Assembly: GCA_963733145.1 (NCBI GenBank)
Contig: CAVTCJ010000005.1
Coordinates: forward strand, 558,001-622,000
DNA from: JAHIKV01 sp963733145
GTDB taxonomy: Bacteria; Planctomycetota; Planctomycetia; Pirellulales; Thermoguttaceae
Direction: 5' to 3'
Length of the DNA stretch: 64,000 nucleotides
Shown: positions 9,425 to 19,083 of the stretch, one piece after another
How positions within the stretch are numbered: position 1 is the stretch's first letter
How the letters are laid out: each line of letters begins with the position of its first letter
Made by a program: the position numbers and the translations under genes
The notes under the pieces: model-generated
What the model was told of the DNA's origin: nothing
The model's database searches: none
Seen by the model: only the letters and a program-made list of their open reading frames with translations

Positions 9425-11213
9425 AATCCTCCTCCGTACCCGAACGCATCCGCTATTTGGTCGACGTCTATTGCACCGACAACATCGGCGCGGATGAGTT
9501 CAGCGAACTGGCGTCCGTCCTGGAAGGCGACGAACGGGCACGGCGCTTCTTCGCCGCCTACTGCCGCATGCACGCCGGCCTGCTCTTCGCCGCGCGGGCG
9601 GAGCAGGCCCTGCGCGCGGCGCAAGACTCGGCCGATCCGCGGCCGGCGGTCGCGGCCCCCGCCTTCACCCCGCTGACGAACGCCTGGCAGGGCACGGTCT
9701 CCTACTTCTCGCAGGTCGGCCCGCTGTCGTATCTGCTGGCCGTGGCGATTACCTGCGTAATGTTGCTGGCCGGTTGGGCCTACAAGATCTCCCATTACCA
9801 GCAACTGACAACGACCACCCAGGAATCCGGCTTCCAGGGACCTGATCTGGTCTTCGTCGGCCAAGTCACCGGCATGAAGGATTGCCGCTGGTCCGATTCC
9901 CGGACGCAGACTTATCTAGGCGCGTCGGTTCCGCTCGGCCGCCAGTACGCTCTCTCCGCCGGGCTGATGGAAATCACTTACCGTTCCGGAGCGAGGGTAA
10001 TCCTGGAAGGCCCCTGTATGTACGAGGTCGAGTCGGAGGCCGGCGGCTATCTCGCCCTGGGAAAACTTACGGCACGGGTGGAGAAGAGGTCAGAGGTCAG
10101 AGGCCAGAACCCAAGACCTAAGACCAAAGACCTAAGACCCCAATCTGAAATCTCCAAATCTCCAAATCTCCAAATCTCCAACTTCACCGTCCGCACTCCC
10201 ACGGCCGTCGTCGCCGATCTGGGCACCGAGTTCGGCGTGCAGGTCGCCCCAGACGGCAATACCGTCTCGCACGTCTTCCGCGGCTTGGTTGAACTGTGCG
10301 GCAGTTGGAGAAAATCGCCGGGAAAAGGGCCCGGCGATTCAACTGGCCGCCGGCGAATCGGCGCGAGTCACAAAAAGTGCGAACACCGAAGAACCGAAAA
10401 TCGCCAAAATAGCCGCCACCGAAACCCCGCCCAATTTTGTTCGCCAACTGGCCGCTCCGCCCGACACTCGCGCGGAGGACGCCTACATGCGGGCGGTGCT
10501 GGCCGACAAACCCTTGGGCTACTGGCCGCTCGACGAGCCGGCCTACGCGCGAAGATTTCTCGATCGCTCGGGCAACGGCTTCCACGGCACGGCCATGGGC
10601 ACTGTAAATGCCGGCCAAGATGGTCCGCTGCCGGGCCGGTCGCGGTCCGTCGAACTGGACGGCCGCGGCTACATCGACGTCGGCCGCCAGGACCGCTTCG
10701 CATTGGCAAATGGATTCACCGTCGAGGCTTGGGCGCTGATCGAAGGCCCGACCGATCCAGAGCGGGCGAATCATCTCCGCTGCCAGTTGTGACGGCCCCG
10801 CCCAGAAATCCGGCTGGGGATTCGGGTACATCACCAGGCCGCATCCGCAAGCCAACAAAATGCAACCATTCTATTACTTTACCTGCTATAATGTGGCGAG
10901 CCAGTGGAGCGTGGAGGCTCCGACGACGCGATGGGCGCATCTCGCCTACGTCTTCGATTCGGATAACGCCGGACGGTTATACGTGAACGGCGCGCTGCGG
11001 GCGACGTATCCGGCCGGTCAGGCGGCCAACACAGGCCCGACTTGGGTGGCCATCGGTTGGGGCGCCAACAGCTACGGCGAGTACTGGCACGGCCGGCTCG
11101 CGCATGTCGCCGTCTATCCCGCCGTATTGAGCCAACGCCATATCCGGAACCATTTCTCTCCGTCCACGGGACGGAAACCGAAAGCAAAGGACACCAAACA
11201 GGCGAATCAGTGA
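9421..11213 (+). CDS. FecR-type membrane protein with LamG domain, putative anti-sigma/sensor (two frameshifts)
   Basis: The cytoplasmic N-terminus (residues 1-95) is followed by one TM segment at about 100-120 (LLAVAITCVMLLAGWAY) and an extracytoplasmic FecR domain: VTGMKDCRWSD, LSAGLMEITYRSGARVILEG, then TPTAVVADLGTEFGV. A concanavalin-like LamG domain follows (PLGYWPLDE, VELDGRGYIDVG, FTVEAWALI, WAHLAYVFD, GRLYVNG). Frame changes near 10290 and 10765 must be bridged. Tandem 7/8-nt repeats sit inside the FecR region. Coupling to the sigma gene suggests an anti-sigma factor whose outer LamG module could bind a glycan; that sensing role is inference. Confidence 0.8.
10091..10179 (+). repeat. 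7-nt and 8-nt tandem repeats inside FecR gene 1
   Basis: The coding sequence between KLTARV and FTVRTPTA holds GTCAGAG repeats, TAAGACC-type heptamers and four copies of AAATCTCC (10148-10179). The frame stays open through the array. FecR gene 2 has a different array in exactly this slot (22336-22506). Confidence 0.85.
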
Positions 11214-11362
11214 AATCAAGCACGCCGCCGAATGGAAAGGAGCCGCAGCCTATGAAGCAATGATCGCCGGAGACAGAGAGATGCGATTAGGGCAATCGTC
11301 CGATCGACAGAGGCGTTTTGTATTCCCTTTTTTCAAGAAACCTTTTTTTGGAGACTGATCCC

Positions 11363-12154
11363 ATGTTCAAGAACTTTTCAAAAGTCGTTCTCGTTGTCGC
11401 GGCAATTGCGGTTCTCGGCCTCGCTGCCAACGTCCAAGCCGAGATGACGCACGTCTACGACTTTGAGGACCTAACCCTCGGCGACAACCTCATCGGCCAA
11501 GACAACTGGACATTGGTGGGCGCTACTACTGACTTCACCACCATCGGCTCCGGCGCCTTGGGTTGGACGGGCCAGTACGCGGAGAGTGCCGCCGGCGCCA
11601 CCGGTTACGATACCCAAGCGGGGCGAGCCAACAACAGCAATTGGACCTATGCCATACCCGCCAACACGGACTTCGATGTTTCCGCCGTCGTCTATGCCCA
11701 AAGTGCTTCTAGCAACCTGGCCCTTGTGGGGTTTTATCACTATGGAGATGGTGCTTACAGCGGATTGCTGTTCGGGCTGAATGCAGGCGTTGTCAAATGG
11801 TACAACAACTCTACCGCCACGGTCGCCACGTTGACCAGCGCGAACGTCCAATACCTGGTCGGCGTCCACGTAACGGCGCAAAGCGGCGGGGTATATTCGG
11901 GGCAGGCATATTACCAGGACCTAACGACCCCGGGCTCAAAGACGGACATCGGTGCGGCGTTCAACTTGGCCTCGGATCCCACGACCTGGGACGCATTGCA
12001 TTGTCGCCTCGCTTCCAGGGCTGGCGCCACGGTTGCTTCAAAAGCGGACAATCTTACCCTCGTCGACGCCGAGGTGCCCGAGCCGTCCACGCTGGCCCTG
12101 CTGGCCGCCGGTCTGATTGGCTTGTTGGCTTATGCCTGGCGGAAGCGCAAATAA
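11363..12154 (+). CDS. PEP-CTERM sorting-domain secreted protein
   Basis: ATG 11363 follows GGAGA and opens a signal peptide ending near ANVQAE. The mature region is rich in Gly, Asn, Thr and aromatic residues (FEDLTLGDNLIGQDNW, SALVGF-like beta strands), typical of a beta-sandwich surface protein. The C-terminus has the full tripartite PEP-CTERM signal: VPEPSTLALLAAGLIGLLAYAWRKRK-type motif, hydrophobic helix, and basic tail. Such proteins are exported, then processed by an exosortase encoded elsewhere. It is the first structural gene after the sigma/FecR pair of locus 1. Its ligand is unknown. Confidence 0.88.
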   Translation: MFKNFSKVVLVVAAIAVLGLAANVQAEMTHVYDFEDLTLGDNLIGQDNWTLVGATTDFTTIGSGALGWTGQYAESAAGATGYDTQAGRANNSNWTYAIPANTDFDVSAVVYAQSASSNLALVGFYHYGDGAYSGLLFGLNAGVVKWYNNSTATVATLTSANVQYLVGVHVTAQSGGVYSGQAYYQDLTTPGSKTDIGAAFNLASDPTTWDALHCRLASRAGATVASKADNLTLVDAEVPEPSTLALLAAGLIGLLAYAWRKRK

Positions 12155-12173
12155 CAGGAGTGTTGGAGTCTTC

Positions 12174-12204
12174 GTTGGGGTGGCAGTTTAACTGCCACCC
12201 CAAC
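12174..12204. terminator. Perfect 31-base palindrome, GTTGGGGTGGCAGTT family, possible bidirectional terminator
   Basis: GTTGGGGTGGCAGTT, one T, then its exact complement. It lies between the convergent ends of the PEP-CTERM gene and the PIN-domain gene, a position that suits a terminator. There is no T-run on either side, and related palindromes occur at 20608-20675, 20928-20953 and 24795-24829, so it is also a dispersed repeat. Confidence 0.55.
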
Positions 12205-12268
12205 ACCTGAAATGTTGGAGGGTGGATGGCGGATGTACCGGCCGGTGCATCCGCCGTCCAATATCCGA

Positions 12269-12701
12269 TTAACGGGGTTGCGCCGTCAACAGCGGCCGGA
12301 ATCCGGCTTGGCGGAAATGAGTATCGGTGGTGAAGCGCGTCCATGATGTGTTCCCGTCCCATGACTACGAAACTTGCGCAATCGACAAGTCCCCACGACT
12401 TGTCGTCGGAGCGGTGGTACAGGCTGAGTGCTTGTTGGAAAAGCTCCTCGCCCACGCGGATGAGACGGCAGTTGGGCGAGGCCAAGAACCTCGCGATCAC
12501 ATCAGGGAACCGCTGCCGGACTTTGACCCGCGCCAAACCATTGCCGGTTTCCGCGATCACCCAGTCGGTCGTCACGAAAGGACGACCTGCCGAGCCGAGA
12601 CGGCCGTACTCATCGACTGCCCGAGTATGCCACTGGTCATCGCTGTCCAGCGACGCAATCCAGCCGCTGGTGTCCAGAAACACCGCGTCATTGCCGGTCA
12701 T
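12269..12701 (-). CDS. PIN-domain toxin (VapC-like), one frameshift near 12325
   Basis: The protein begins NDAVFLDTSGWIASLDSDD, the first acidic motif of PIN nucleases, followed by TTDWVIAET and SWGLVDCASFVVM with the further conserved acidic residues. After MDAL the frame must shift by one base to read TTDTHFRQAGFRPLL, the standard PIN ending with the last Asp, closing at TAA 12271-12269; total about 143 residues. The start overlaps the upstream antitoxin gene by 14 bases. VapC-type PIN proteins are RNA-cleaving toxins held by their cognate antitoxin. The pairing is clear from sequence; activity is unknown. Confidence 0.85.
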
Positions 12702-12921
12702 CGCTCACCTTCGGGTGGCCGTAGAGATAGTGATCTATGTTTTCGGCCAAATCTGGAATTCCGCTCGGCATGGCCAGTTCGTAAATTCGATAAAAAGGGT
12801 CGTCCGCAATGGGTGGTTTTTTCGGTTCGACGGGCGCGACCTCGACGGGCGTGCCTTCGGGAAGGCGGACACCGCCGTCCAATACCGCCACGCCGTTTTC
12901 GATGCGGCCTCGATAGGTCAT
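12688..12921 (-). CDS. Antitoxin partner of the PIN protein
   Basis: This 77-residue acidic protein (TYRGRIENGVAVLDGG, LPEGTPVEVAPVE) has the short beta-hairpin opening of planctomycete and cyanobacterial antitoxins that sit before PIN genes. Its stop lies inside the PIN gene, giving the tight overlap typical of type II toxin-antitoxin operons. The N-terminal part likely binds DNA and the C-terminal tail likely covers the toxin, by analogy with such pairs. Confidence 0.75.
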   Translation of the reverse strand: MTYRGRIENGVAVLDGGVRLPEGTPVEVAPVEPKKPPIADDPFYRIYELAMPSGIPDLAENIDHYLYGHPKVSDDRQ

Positions 12922-13007
12922 GATTCCGCTCCCTTGAGATTGCCGGACAACTACAAAATTATACTCCTCAACGCCGCGGCCCGCAAGCCGTCATAAAGGA
13001 ATATGCC

Positions 13008-14059
13008 ATGAAACTCAGTCAATCATTCGGTACCGGTGAAAAAAGTCGAGCGTCAATCTCCAAATCTCCAAATCTCCAAATCTCCAAATCTCCAAATGCG
13101 CGGCATTCACGCTCGTGGAATTGCTGGTCGTGATTACGATCATCGGCATCCTGATCGCGCTGTTGCTGCCGGCGGTGCAGGCGGCCCGGGAAGCGGCCCG
13201 GCGGTTGCAGTGCCAGAACAACCTGAAACAGGTCTGTCTGGCCCTGAACAACTACCACTCGCTGTACAATTGCTTCCCGGCGGCCGAAGCGGTGTCCGTC
13301 CCGCAGCAGTGCGTGTACGCGGGCCTCAGCGATTGCCGCGGCGCGCCGCTGTTCATCGTACTCCTGAACTTCATCGAAGCGAATAATCTGGACGCCCTCT
13401 ACGATTACCAAGCCTTGCCGTCCGGCGTCGTAGTCGGCTGGAACCGCTGGCGGACCGATCATCCCGAATTGGCCTCCGGCCGGATGCCGTTCTATCAATG
13501 CCCCAGCGATCCCCGCGTAAACGAGTATCCCGACATGCGCAGCTATTTCGGCGTGGCGGGCGGAATGCCGCCGACCCCGCCTGAACAGCAGATCGTGAAC
13601 ATCCGCGGCGGCGTCTATCTCGACGGACTTTTCGAGATGAACCGCTGGCGGCGCTTCGCCGACATCACCGACGGGTCGTCCTCCAGTTTCGCCATCGGAG
13701 AGAGCAACCACAACAGCCGCTACGGCAGACCGGAACACTACGACACCAATGAAGGCGGACCGGTGACTTGGGTCTGGGCCGGGGCCTGCGCCGCAAACAG
13801 CGCGCGAAACAATTGCGACGAGAACCTTATGTACGACGGCCGGGAAATCCGCCCCACCCTCTTCGCCATCAACAGTGTCCAGCCCTTGACCGGAAACAAC
13901 GAGAACGACTTTCCCTTCGGCAGCTTCCACAGCGGCGGGGCGCATTTCGCCTTCGCCGACGGGCACGTCAGCTTCATCAACGACACCATCGACCTGTACG
14001 TCTATCATTCTCTGGGCTCCATCGCCGGCGGCGAAACCGTCTCGGGCGTGCATTATTGA
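13008..14059 (+). CDS. DUF1559 pseudopilin-like protein, out of frame with its start through an 8-nt repeat
   Basis: From about 13103 the frame reads AFTLVELLVVITIIGILIALLLP, a prepilin-type cleavage site and N-terminal helix, then QAAREAARRLQCQNNLKQV and the DUF1559 body ending FADGHVSFI and a terminal HY at 14059. The only start with a ribosome binding site is ATG 13008 (AAAGGA seven bases upstream), but it is out of frame with the pilin motif. Between them lie five copies of AATCTCCA. Loss of one 8-base copy, or gain of two, would restore a continuous frame. DUF1559 proteins are abundant in planctomycetes and are thought to be pseudopilins; the role of this one is not known. Confidence 0.85.
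13055..13097 (+). repeat. Five tandem AATCTCCA units upstream of the pilin motif
   Basis: Five exact 8-base units plus a partial one, placed between the initiator and the codons for AFTLVELLVV. A related AAATCTCC array is in FecR gene 1 (10148-10179). Confidence 0.95.
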
Positions 14060-14152
14060 TCGGGGCCGGGTATAATATCCGGGAAGGGACCAATTTCCGG
14101 CCAGCCGGCGAACGGCTGCACCTTGACCCGACCGAAAAGCGATGCACGCAAA

Positions 14153-16681
14153 ATGAAACCATTCATGTCGAGACGGATGTTTCTCACCACGGCGTTCCTC
14201 TTGGCCTTCGTCTGGCAAGGCATCGAGACCGCCCGGGCAGCCAACGACGATTCACCTTCGTTCACCGCTCCCACGACCGACGCGGAATTGGCCGACCGCG
14301 TAGAGACGCTGCGGAAGCATTACGCGCCGTTTTTGCGCTCGCTGCCCCCGCCGCTCCGGCGGGGCGAGCGGACGCCGTTGCCCAAGGAATGGAAATTTAC
14401 CTTTGAGGCCAAAGAAACGCCGAAGACCGAGGGCATTCCGCCCGCCCCTTCCTGGCACGCGGCCGATTTCGACGATTCGCGGTGGGAAACGACAACCGTG
14501 CCGGAATGGCGCTACCGCGTGCGGCAGTCCGATTCGGCCGTCGATCCCGAACGAAAAGACGTTTGGAAAGCCCAGGGGACTAAGACCGCCGACACCATCT
14601 GCTGGTATCGCACCACCTTTCCGGCGGAACACCCCGCTCCCGGACAACGGCTGTGGCTCTGCTTCGACGGCGTGGACTGGGAGGCGCAAGTCTTCCTGAA
14701 CGGCGAGTTGCTCGGCGCGCACCGCGTCTATTATGAACCGTTCCGCTTCGACGTGACCGATAAAATCCGGCCCTCGAATTCATTGGCCGTGCGGGTCATC
14801 GCCGGCCGTTCCTACGGCGAACCGATGACCTACTGGGCCTTGTTTCCCGACATCCGCGCCGCGGAGCAGAGGTACACTCCGGACAGGTCGCGCTCGATTC
14901 GCGGCAACCTGCCTCTGCACTATTCCGGCGGATGTGGTTTCGGCATCTTCGGCGACGTGTACCTGGAACGTAGCGGAGCAATCTCGGTCAGCGACATCTT
15001 CGTGCGGAACGACCTCTCCGACGGCAACGCCCGGGTGAAGGTGGAACTGAACAGCGACGGCGCGCGTTCCACCAAGTTGCTGGTCGAGGTCTTGCCGGAA
15101 AACTTTGAGGGGCCTTCGTTTCGAGCCGAGGAAACTATCGCCTTATCGGAAGGAGTCAACTCGCAATCATTGGTCGTTCCGATGCCGGACGCCCGCGTTT
15201 GGTCGCCGGAGACGCCGAATCTGTATCGCTGCCGGGTGACGATTGCCGGCCAAGACGCCCGGGACGTGCTCTTCGGCTGCCGCAGCTTTTCGCTCGTCAA
15301 TCGGGGCCGGCCGGACAAGTCTCGCCCCGCCGCCGCCGGCGATCCCAGCCGGCTGCCCAACGGGATGCTGCTGTTGAACGGGCGGCCGATTTATCTCCGC
15401 GGCACGAACGTCCAGGGGCTCAACGCCTATGCATATTGGGGGCAAACCGACCAATTGCAGCACGCCTTGCTGATGCTGAAGGCCGCCAACTTCAACGCCG
15501 TCCGCTCCTGCCAGCACGTAGAATTGCCACAGGTCCGCGAGTGGCTGGACCGCCTGGGCATCATGTCCGAACAAGACCAGGGCGGCGGTTATCTCGGCAG
15601 CATCGACACCGGCGTCCGCCGCGAACCGCACGTCCACACCGGCACGGTGCTGGCGCGGGTCTGCTACAACAATCCGGGCGTAGTGCTCCTGTCCTTCGGC
15701 AACGAGCATCAATTCGACGTCGAACCGATCATCCGCGCCGCGTTGGCCGTCGATCCGCAACGCATTATCGTGCCCGTCAGCGGCCGCTTCTCGCACACGC
15801 GGGCGCCTCTTGTGCTGCCCGACGACCTGTGGCCCAATGTGATCGACGACGGCCATCCGTATTCCGGCTGGTACGGGAGATTGAAGCCGCAAACGTGGCT
15901 TTATGAACGATCCTGGAAGCTGCCCCGCATGGTGACGCTCGGCGAGTTCGGCGCCGAGGCGCTCGACGCCTACGAGACCATGCGCGACCACTATCCGCCG
16001 CAATTCAGCCCGCCGCCGCCGGATGCGGACACGCTCTGGGCCGCCTCGCAGGTCGAAACGGGCGGCATGAAGCAAATCGCCGGACTCGGCCGCAAACCGG
16101 CCAACCTCCGCGAATACATCGAAGCCAGCCAGAACTACCAGGAAGCCCTGCTGGCCGACAAGGTGATCGGCATGAGGCTCTCGCCGCACTCGGTCGCCGG
16201 GTATTTTCAGTTCCATTTTATGGACGTGATTCCGGCCTTCTGGCCGAAGGCCATCGTCAGCCACGATCATCGCCCGAAGAAGGCCTACTTCCAAATGGCG
16301 CAGATCAATCAACCCGTCGTCCCTCTGCCGCAACTCTCCGGCGCGAAACCCGATGCGATGCAGCTCTGGGTCGCCAACGATCTGGAGCGGCGATTGAACC
16401 GCTGCAAGCTGGAATGGAACGTCGCCGTCGACGGCCGGTCCGTGCTGCACGACAGCGCCGCACTTGACGTGCCGCCGCTCGGCGCGGCATCGGGACCGGA
16501 CATCGACCTGCGACCGATTACCGCCAAGGTCCCCGCCTTCGACGTGACGTTGACGTTGCGCGACGACGCCGGTCGGGTCGTCAGCCGCTATTGCCGTCGA
16601 GTCCGTTGCGTGCCCGACGAACTGCTGAAGCCGAAAACGGGCGAAACGAAAGCCGATCCGTTCAGCAAGACAAAAAAATGA
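14153..16681 (+). CDS. Secreted glycoside hydrolase family 2 protein
   Basis: ATG 14153 opens a signal peptide (RRMFLTTAFLLAFVW, cleavage near ARAAND). The order is GH2 sugar-binding jelly-roll (WYRTTFPAEHP, FDGVDWEAQVFLNGELLG, DIFGDVYLE-like GIFGDVYLERS), immunoglobulin-like domain (residues about 275-400), then the TIM barrel from LLNGRPIYLRGTN. The acid/base Glu is in LLSFGNEHQFD (about residue 518) and the likely nucleophile Glu in TLGEFGAEA (about 597), so it should be active. Length of about 842 residues fits the family. Substrate (beta-galactoside, mannoside or glucuronide) cannot be fixed. It belongs to locus 1 and ends in an ATGA overlap region just before a lipoprotein gene. Confidence 0.88.
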   Translation: MKPFMSRRMFLTTAFLLAFVWQGIETARAANDDSPSFTAPTTDAELADRVETLRKHYAPFLRSLPPPLRRGERTPLPKEWKFTFEAKETPKTEGIPPAPSWHAADFDDSRWETTTVPEWRYRVRQSDSAVDPERKDVWKAQGTKTADTICWYRTTFPAEHPAPGQRLWLCFDGVDWEAQVFLNGELLGAHRVYYEPFRFDVTDKIRPSNSLAVRVIAGRSYGEPMTYWALFPDIRAAEQRYTPDRSRSIRGNLPLHYSGGCGFGIFGDVYLERSGAISVSDIFVRNDLSDGNARVKVELNSDGARSTKLLVEVLPENFEGPSFRAEETIALSEGVNSQSLVVPMPDARVWSPETPNLYRCRVTIAGQDARDVLFGCRSFSLVNRGRPDKSRPAAAGDPSRLPNGMLLLNGRPIYLRGTNVQGLNAYAYWGQTDQLQHALLMLKAANFNAVRSCQHVELPQVREWLDRLGIMSEQDQGGGYLGSIDTGVRREPHVHTGTVLARVCYNNPGVVLLSFGNEHQFDVEPIIRAALAVDPQRIIVPVSGRFSHTRAPLVLPDDLWPNVIDDGHPYSGWYGRLKPQTWLYERSWKLPRMVTLGEFGAEALDAYETMRDHYPPQFSPPPPDADTLWAASQVETGGMKQIAGLGRKPANLREYIEASQNYQEALLADKVIGMRLSPHSVAGYFQFHFMDVIPAFWPKAIVSHDHRPKKAYFQMAQINQPVVPLPQLSGAKPDAMQLWVANDLERRLNRCKLEWNVAVDGRSVLHDSAALDVPPLGAASGPDIDLRPITAKVPAFDVTLTLRDDAGRVVSRYCRRVRCVPDELLKPKTGETKADPFSKTKK

Positions 16682-16698
16682 CCCGCAGGGAGAATGCC

Positions 16699-17238
16699 AT
16701 GAGTCATCGTTTCTTTCCCACTTCTTGCACGTTGCGGCTGTCCATATACGACTCCCCTCTCCCTCAGGGAGAGGGGCAGGGGGCGAGGGCGGAGCGATTG
16801 TCAAGACAGCGAAGTTATTACTGGGCAAGCGTTTTGCTCTTCGCCGCCTGCCTCGTGTCGTGCCTTGGTTGCGGGCCGAATCGCCCGGCGACCGCCCCGG
16901 TCCACGGCCGGGTGACTTACAACGGCCGGCCGGTCGTCGCCGGCACGATCGTCTTTCAGCCCACGCATGGCCGGCCGGCCATGGGCGAAATCCAGCCCGA
17001 CGGCTCATACAAGTTGACCACCTTCGACGCCGGCGACGGGGCCTTGTTGGGCAAGCATACGGTGACGATCGACGCCCGGCGGAACCCCAAGCCGCCGCCG
17101 ATGGAAGGCACCGAGGCAGCGGGCCCCCCGCCGAAAGTCGAATGGCTCGTGCCGCAAGAGTATTCCAACCCCAATTCGTCTCCCTTGACAGCCGAAGTCA
17201 AATCCGGCAAGAATACGATCGATTTCAATTTGCCATGA
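16699..17238 (+). CDS. Planctomycete lipoprotein with transthyretin-like domain
   Basis: ATG 16699 has GGGAGA seven bases upstream. A hydrophobic stretch ends in the lipobox SCLGC (Cys about 58), followed by PVHGRVTYNGRPVVAGTIVFQP and GSYKLTTFDAGDGALLGKHTVTI, a small beta-sandwich of the carboxypeptidase-regulatory type that is very common in planctomycete lipoproteins. Residues about 18-31 (SPLPQGEGQGARAE) come from a palindromic element inserted in the coding sequence and lengthen the cytoplasmic n-region. It follows the GH2 gene closely, so it is probably co-transcribed. Function unknown. Confidence 0.8.
   Translation: MSHRFFPTSCTLRLSIYDSPLPQGEGQGARAERLSRQRSYYWASVLLFAACLVSCLGCGPNRPATAPVHGRVTYNGRPVVAGTIVFQPTHGRPAMGEIQPDGSYKLTTFDAGDGALLGKHTVTIDARRNPKPPPMEGTEAAGPPPKVEWLVPQEYSNPNSSPLTAEVKSGKNTIDFNLP
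16752..16792 (+). repeat. CCCTCTCCC-type palindrome inside lipoprotein gene
   Basis: Arms CTCCCCTCTCCCT and AGGGAGAGGGG plus the GGGGGCGAGGGC tail, the same family as 1541-1582. It is translated in frame upstream of the lipobox. Confidence 0.85.
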
Positions 17239-17263
17239 GAACGCGTTTTGGAATGCGAAATTG

Positions 17264-17385
17264 GTCCCCTCTCCCTTCGGGAGAGGGTTAGGGTGAGGGC
17301 ATAAATTGGCGTCATGCAGCGAAAGACCTCGAAGCAATGCGTTCCGCCCTCACCCCCAGCCCCTCTCCCAGAAGGAGAGGGGAGA
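17264..17385. repeat. Two intergenic CCCTCTCCC-type palindromes in opposite orientation
   Basis: The first (17264-17300) reads CCCCTCTCCCTTCGGGAGAG followed by GGTTAGGGTGAGGGC. The second (17346-17385) is the reverse orientation, GCCCTCACCCCCAGCCCC followed by TCTCCCAGAAGGAGAGGGGA. The pair lies between the lipoprotein gene and the next start, and could fold into a large stem. Confidence 0.85.
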
Positions 17386-17421
17386 TTTTCCAAACACGTT
17401 CCGAGAATCCGGGGGTAAACC

Positions 17422-19042
17422 ATGAACCAGCGGCGGCACTACGGCATCTTCCGGCTTGCCATTTTGATCGCGGCGGTTATGTTGGGAACAACATCCGCCG
17501 CCTGCGCTGCCGAACCGACTCAGCCCGATAAGCCCGCCAAAGCTTCGCCCCGCATCGGCCTCTATCTGCACGCCTGTTGGCCGTATCAATATCCGTTTGC
17601 CATCCGCACCTGGCGGCGGGCGGATTACGACGCCATGTTTCAATTGCTCGAGTTGATGGGCTACAACACGGTCATGCTCTGGCCCACGCTGGAGGCCGTT
17701 CCCGCGCCCATCTCGACGGCCGACCGCGCCACCCTCGGCGAGTATCGGACGATCATCGACGACGCCCGGCGCCGCGGCCTGGAAACCTGGCTGGCCCAGT
17801 GCGCGGCCCTGACCTGCAAGCCGGAAATCGCCTCCATCCCCTGGGCGCGGCGGAGCCTCTACGCCGGCCGGGCACAGCCGGTCCGGCTGGACGATCCCCG
17901 TCAGGCGGCGCCGTATTTCCGCCATCGGGCCGAAATGATGGCCATTCTCAACAACGCCGACGCTTATGTAACCATCGACGGCGATCCGGGCGGATACCAG
18001 GGCGCAAAGCCCGCCGATTTCCTCGAAATCTTCCTCCACGACCGCCGCACCATCGACCGCGTCGGAACGCATCCGCGGCGGCAAAAGCTCATCCCTTGGA
18101 TCTGGTGCGGTTGGGGGACGAAGGGCGTATGGGTGGAGTCGATTGCGCCGTTCGTCGCGGCCAGTCTCGATGTGTTGAAAAAGGGAATGCCCGAGCCGTG
18201 GGAACTCCTCCCCGGCCGCAGCCGCGAAGGGCACGCCAACGGCCGCGTGAATTTGGAGTTGGCTCGGAAGGCCGGCCTGCTTCCCCACTCGACGCTGTTC
18301 CTCTATGAAGCGATCGAGTACGAGCCTTCGGTGCCGGCCGCCGTGCTGCAATTCGACGAGATCCGCGCCGCCATGAAGAAGGAACTCAGGCTGTCGGCCG
18401 GCGCGAGGCTGGTTCGGCAACGTTCAGACGCCGGTGATGGTGCTGCCGAACGTGTACTTTTTCGCCCGCGCCGCCCGCGACCCGAGCTACTTGGACCAGC
18501 CGGACGAGAAGGTGCTGGCCGATTTTGCCGCGTTTTTGGGCGGGCCGCCGGAATTATTGATCCCCGCCTGGTCGTGCCTGCGGCGGGGATTGAGCGAACT
18601 GCCCGAGGACTTGCCCGAGAGACTCCGCCGCGTCGAGTTGACCGGTCGGGCAGCCGCGTTTCTGCCCGGCGGGGCATCGCGCTACCTGGACATTCTGGCC
18701 CGGCAGGCCGATTCTCGCCTTCGGCTGTTGAAAGCCTGCCGCAGCGCCCCGAAAAACGAGGCGGAAACCGTCGCGGCCGTCGTCGCCGGCGCTTCCGCAC
18801 TGGTCGATTGGTGGAAGACGCACCGCTACGTCCAAGGCGCCGATGGGGACGAGCCGTTCCGCTGGCGGTTCGTCAACCGCGGGCAGTATTCGCTGCTGCG
18901 GAAATGGTGCGCCGAACACGTATCCGATCCCCGTCGCACGGCGGAGTCGGCGGCCGAGGAACTCTCGCGCCGCGGGATTCTCCCCCTCCAGATCGCGCGG
19001 CAGCGGATGGGCGAGTTGCTCAGAGAAACGACAGCAAAATAG
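17422..19042 (+). CDS. Secreted TIM-barrel-like sugar hydrolase candidate (frameshift near 18412)
   Basis: A signal peptide (LAILIAAVMLGTTSAACAAE) leads into RIGLYLHACWPYQYPF, DAMFQLLELMGYNTVMLWPT and GLETWLAQCAAL, patterned like the beta/alpha repeats of a glycoside-hydrolase-type TIM barrel, with YVTIDGDPGGY and LIPWIWCGWG later. The frame changes near 18412 and continues as TPVMVLPNVYFFARAA to TAK at 19042, with a helical C-terminal region; total about 540 residues. It sits beside a GH2 gene, which supports a sugar-active role. I do not recognise the exact family. Confidence 0.6.
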
Positions 19043-19083
19043 CCTTCCGTGATCCCGCAAGAAGATATCGTTGGGGTGGCAGT

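Noticed and set aside
12174..12204. The perfect palindrome as an operator for the VapBC pair
   Set aside because: It lies at the 3' end of the toxin gene, not at the antitoxin promoter, and belongs to a dispersed repeat family.
10091..13097. Short direct repeats considered as a CRISPR array
   Set aside because: Units are 7-8 bases with no spacers and lie inside coding sequences.
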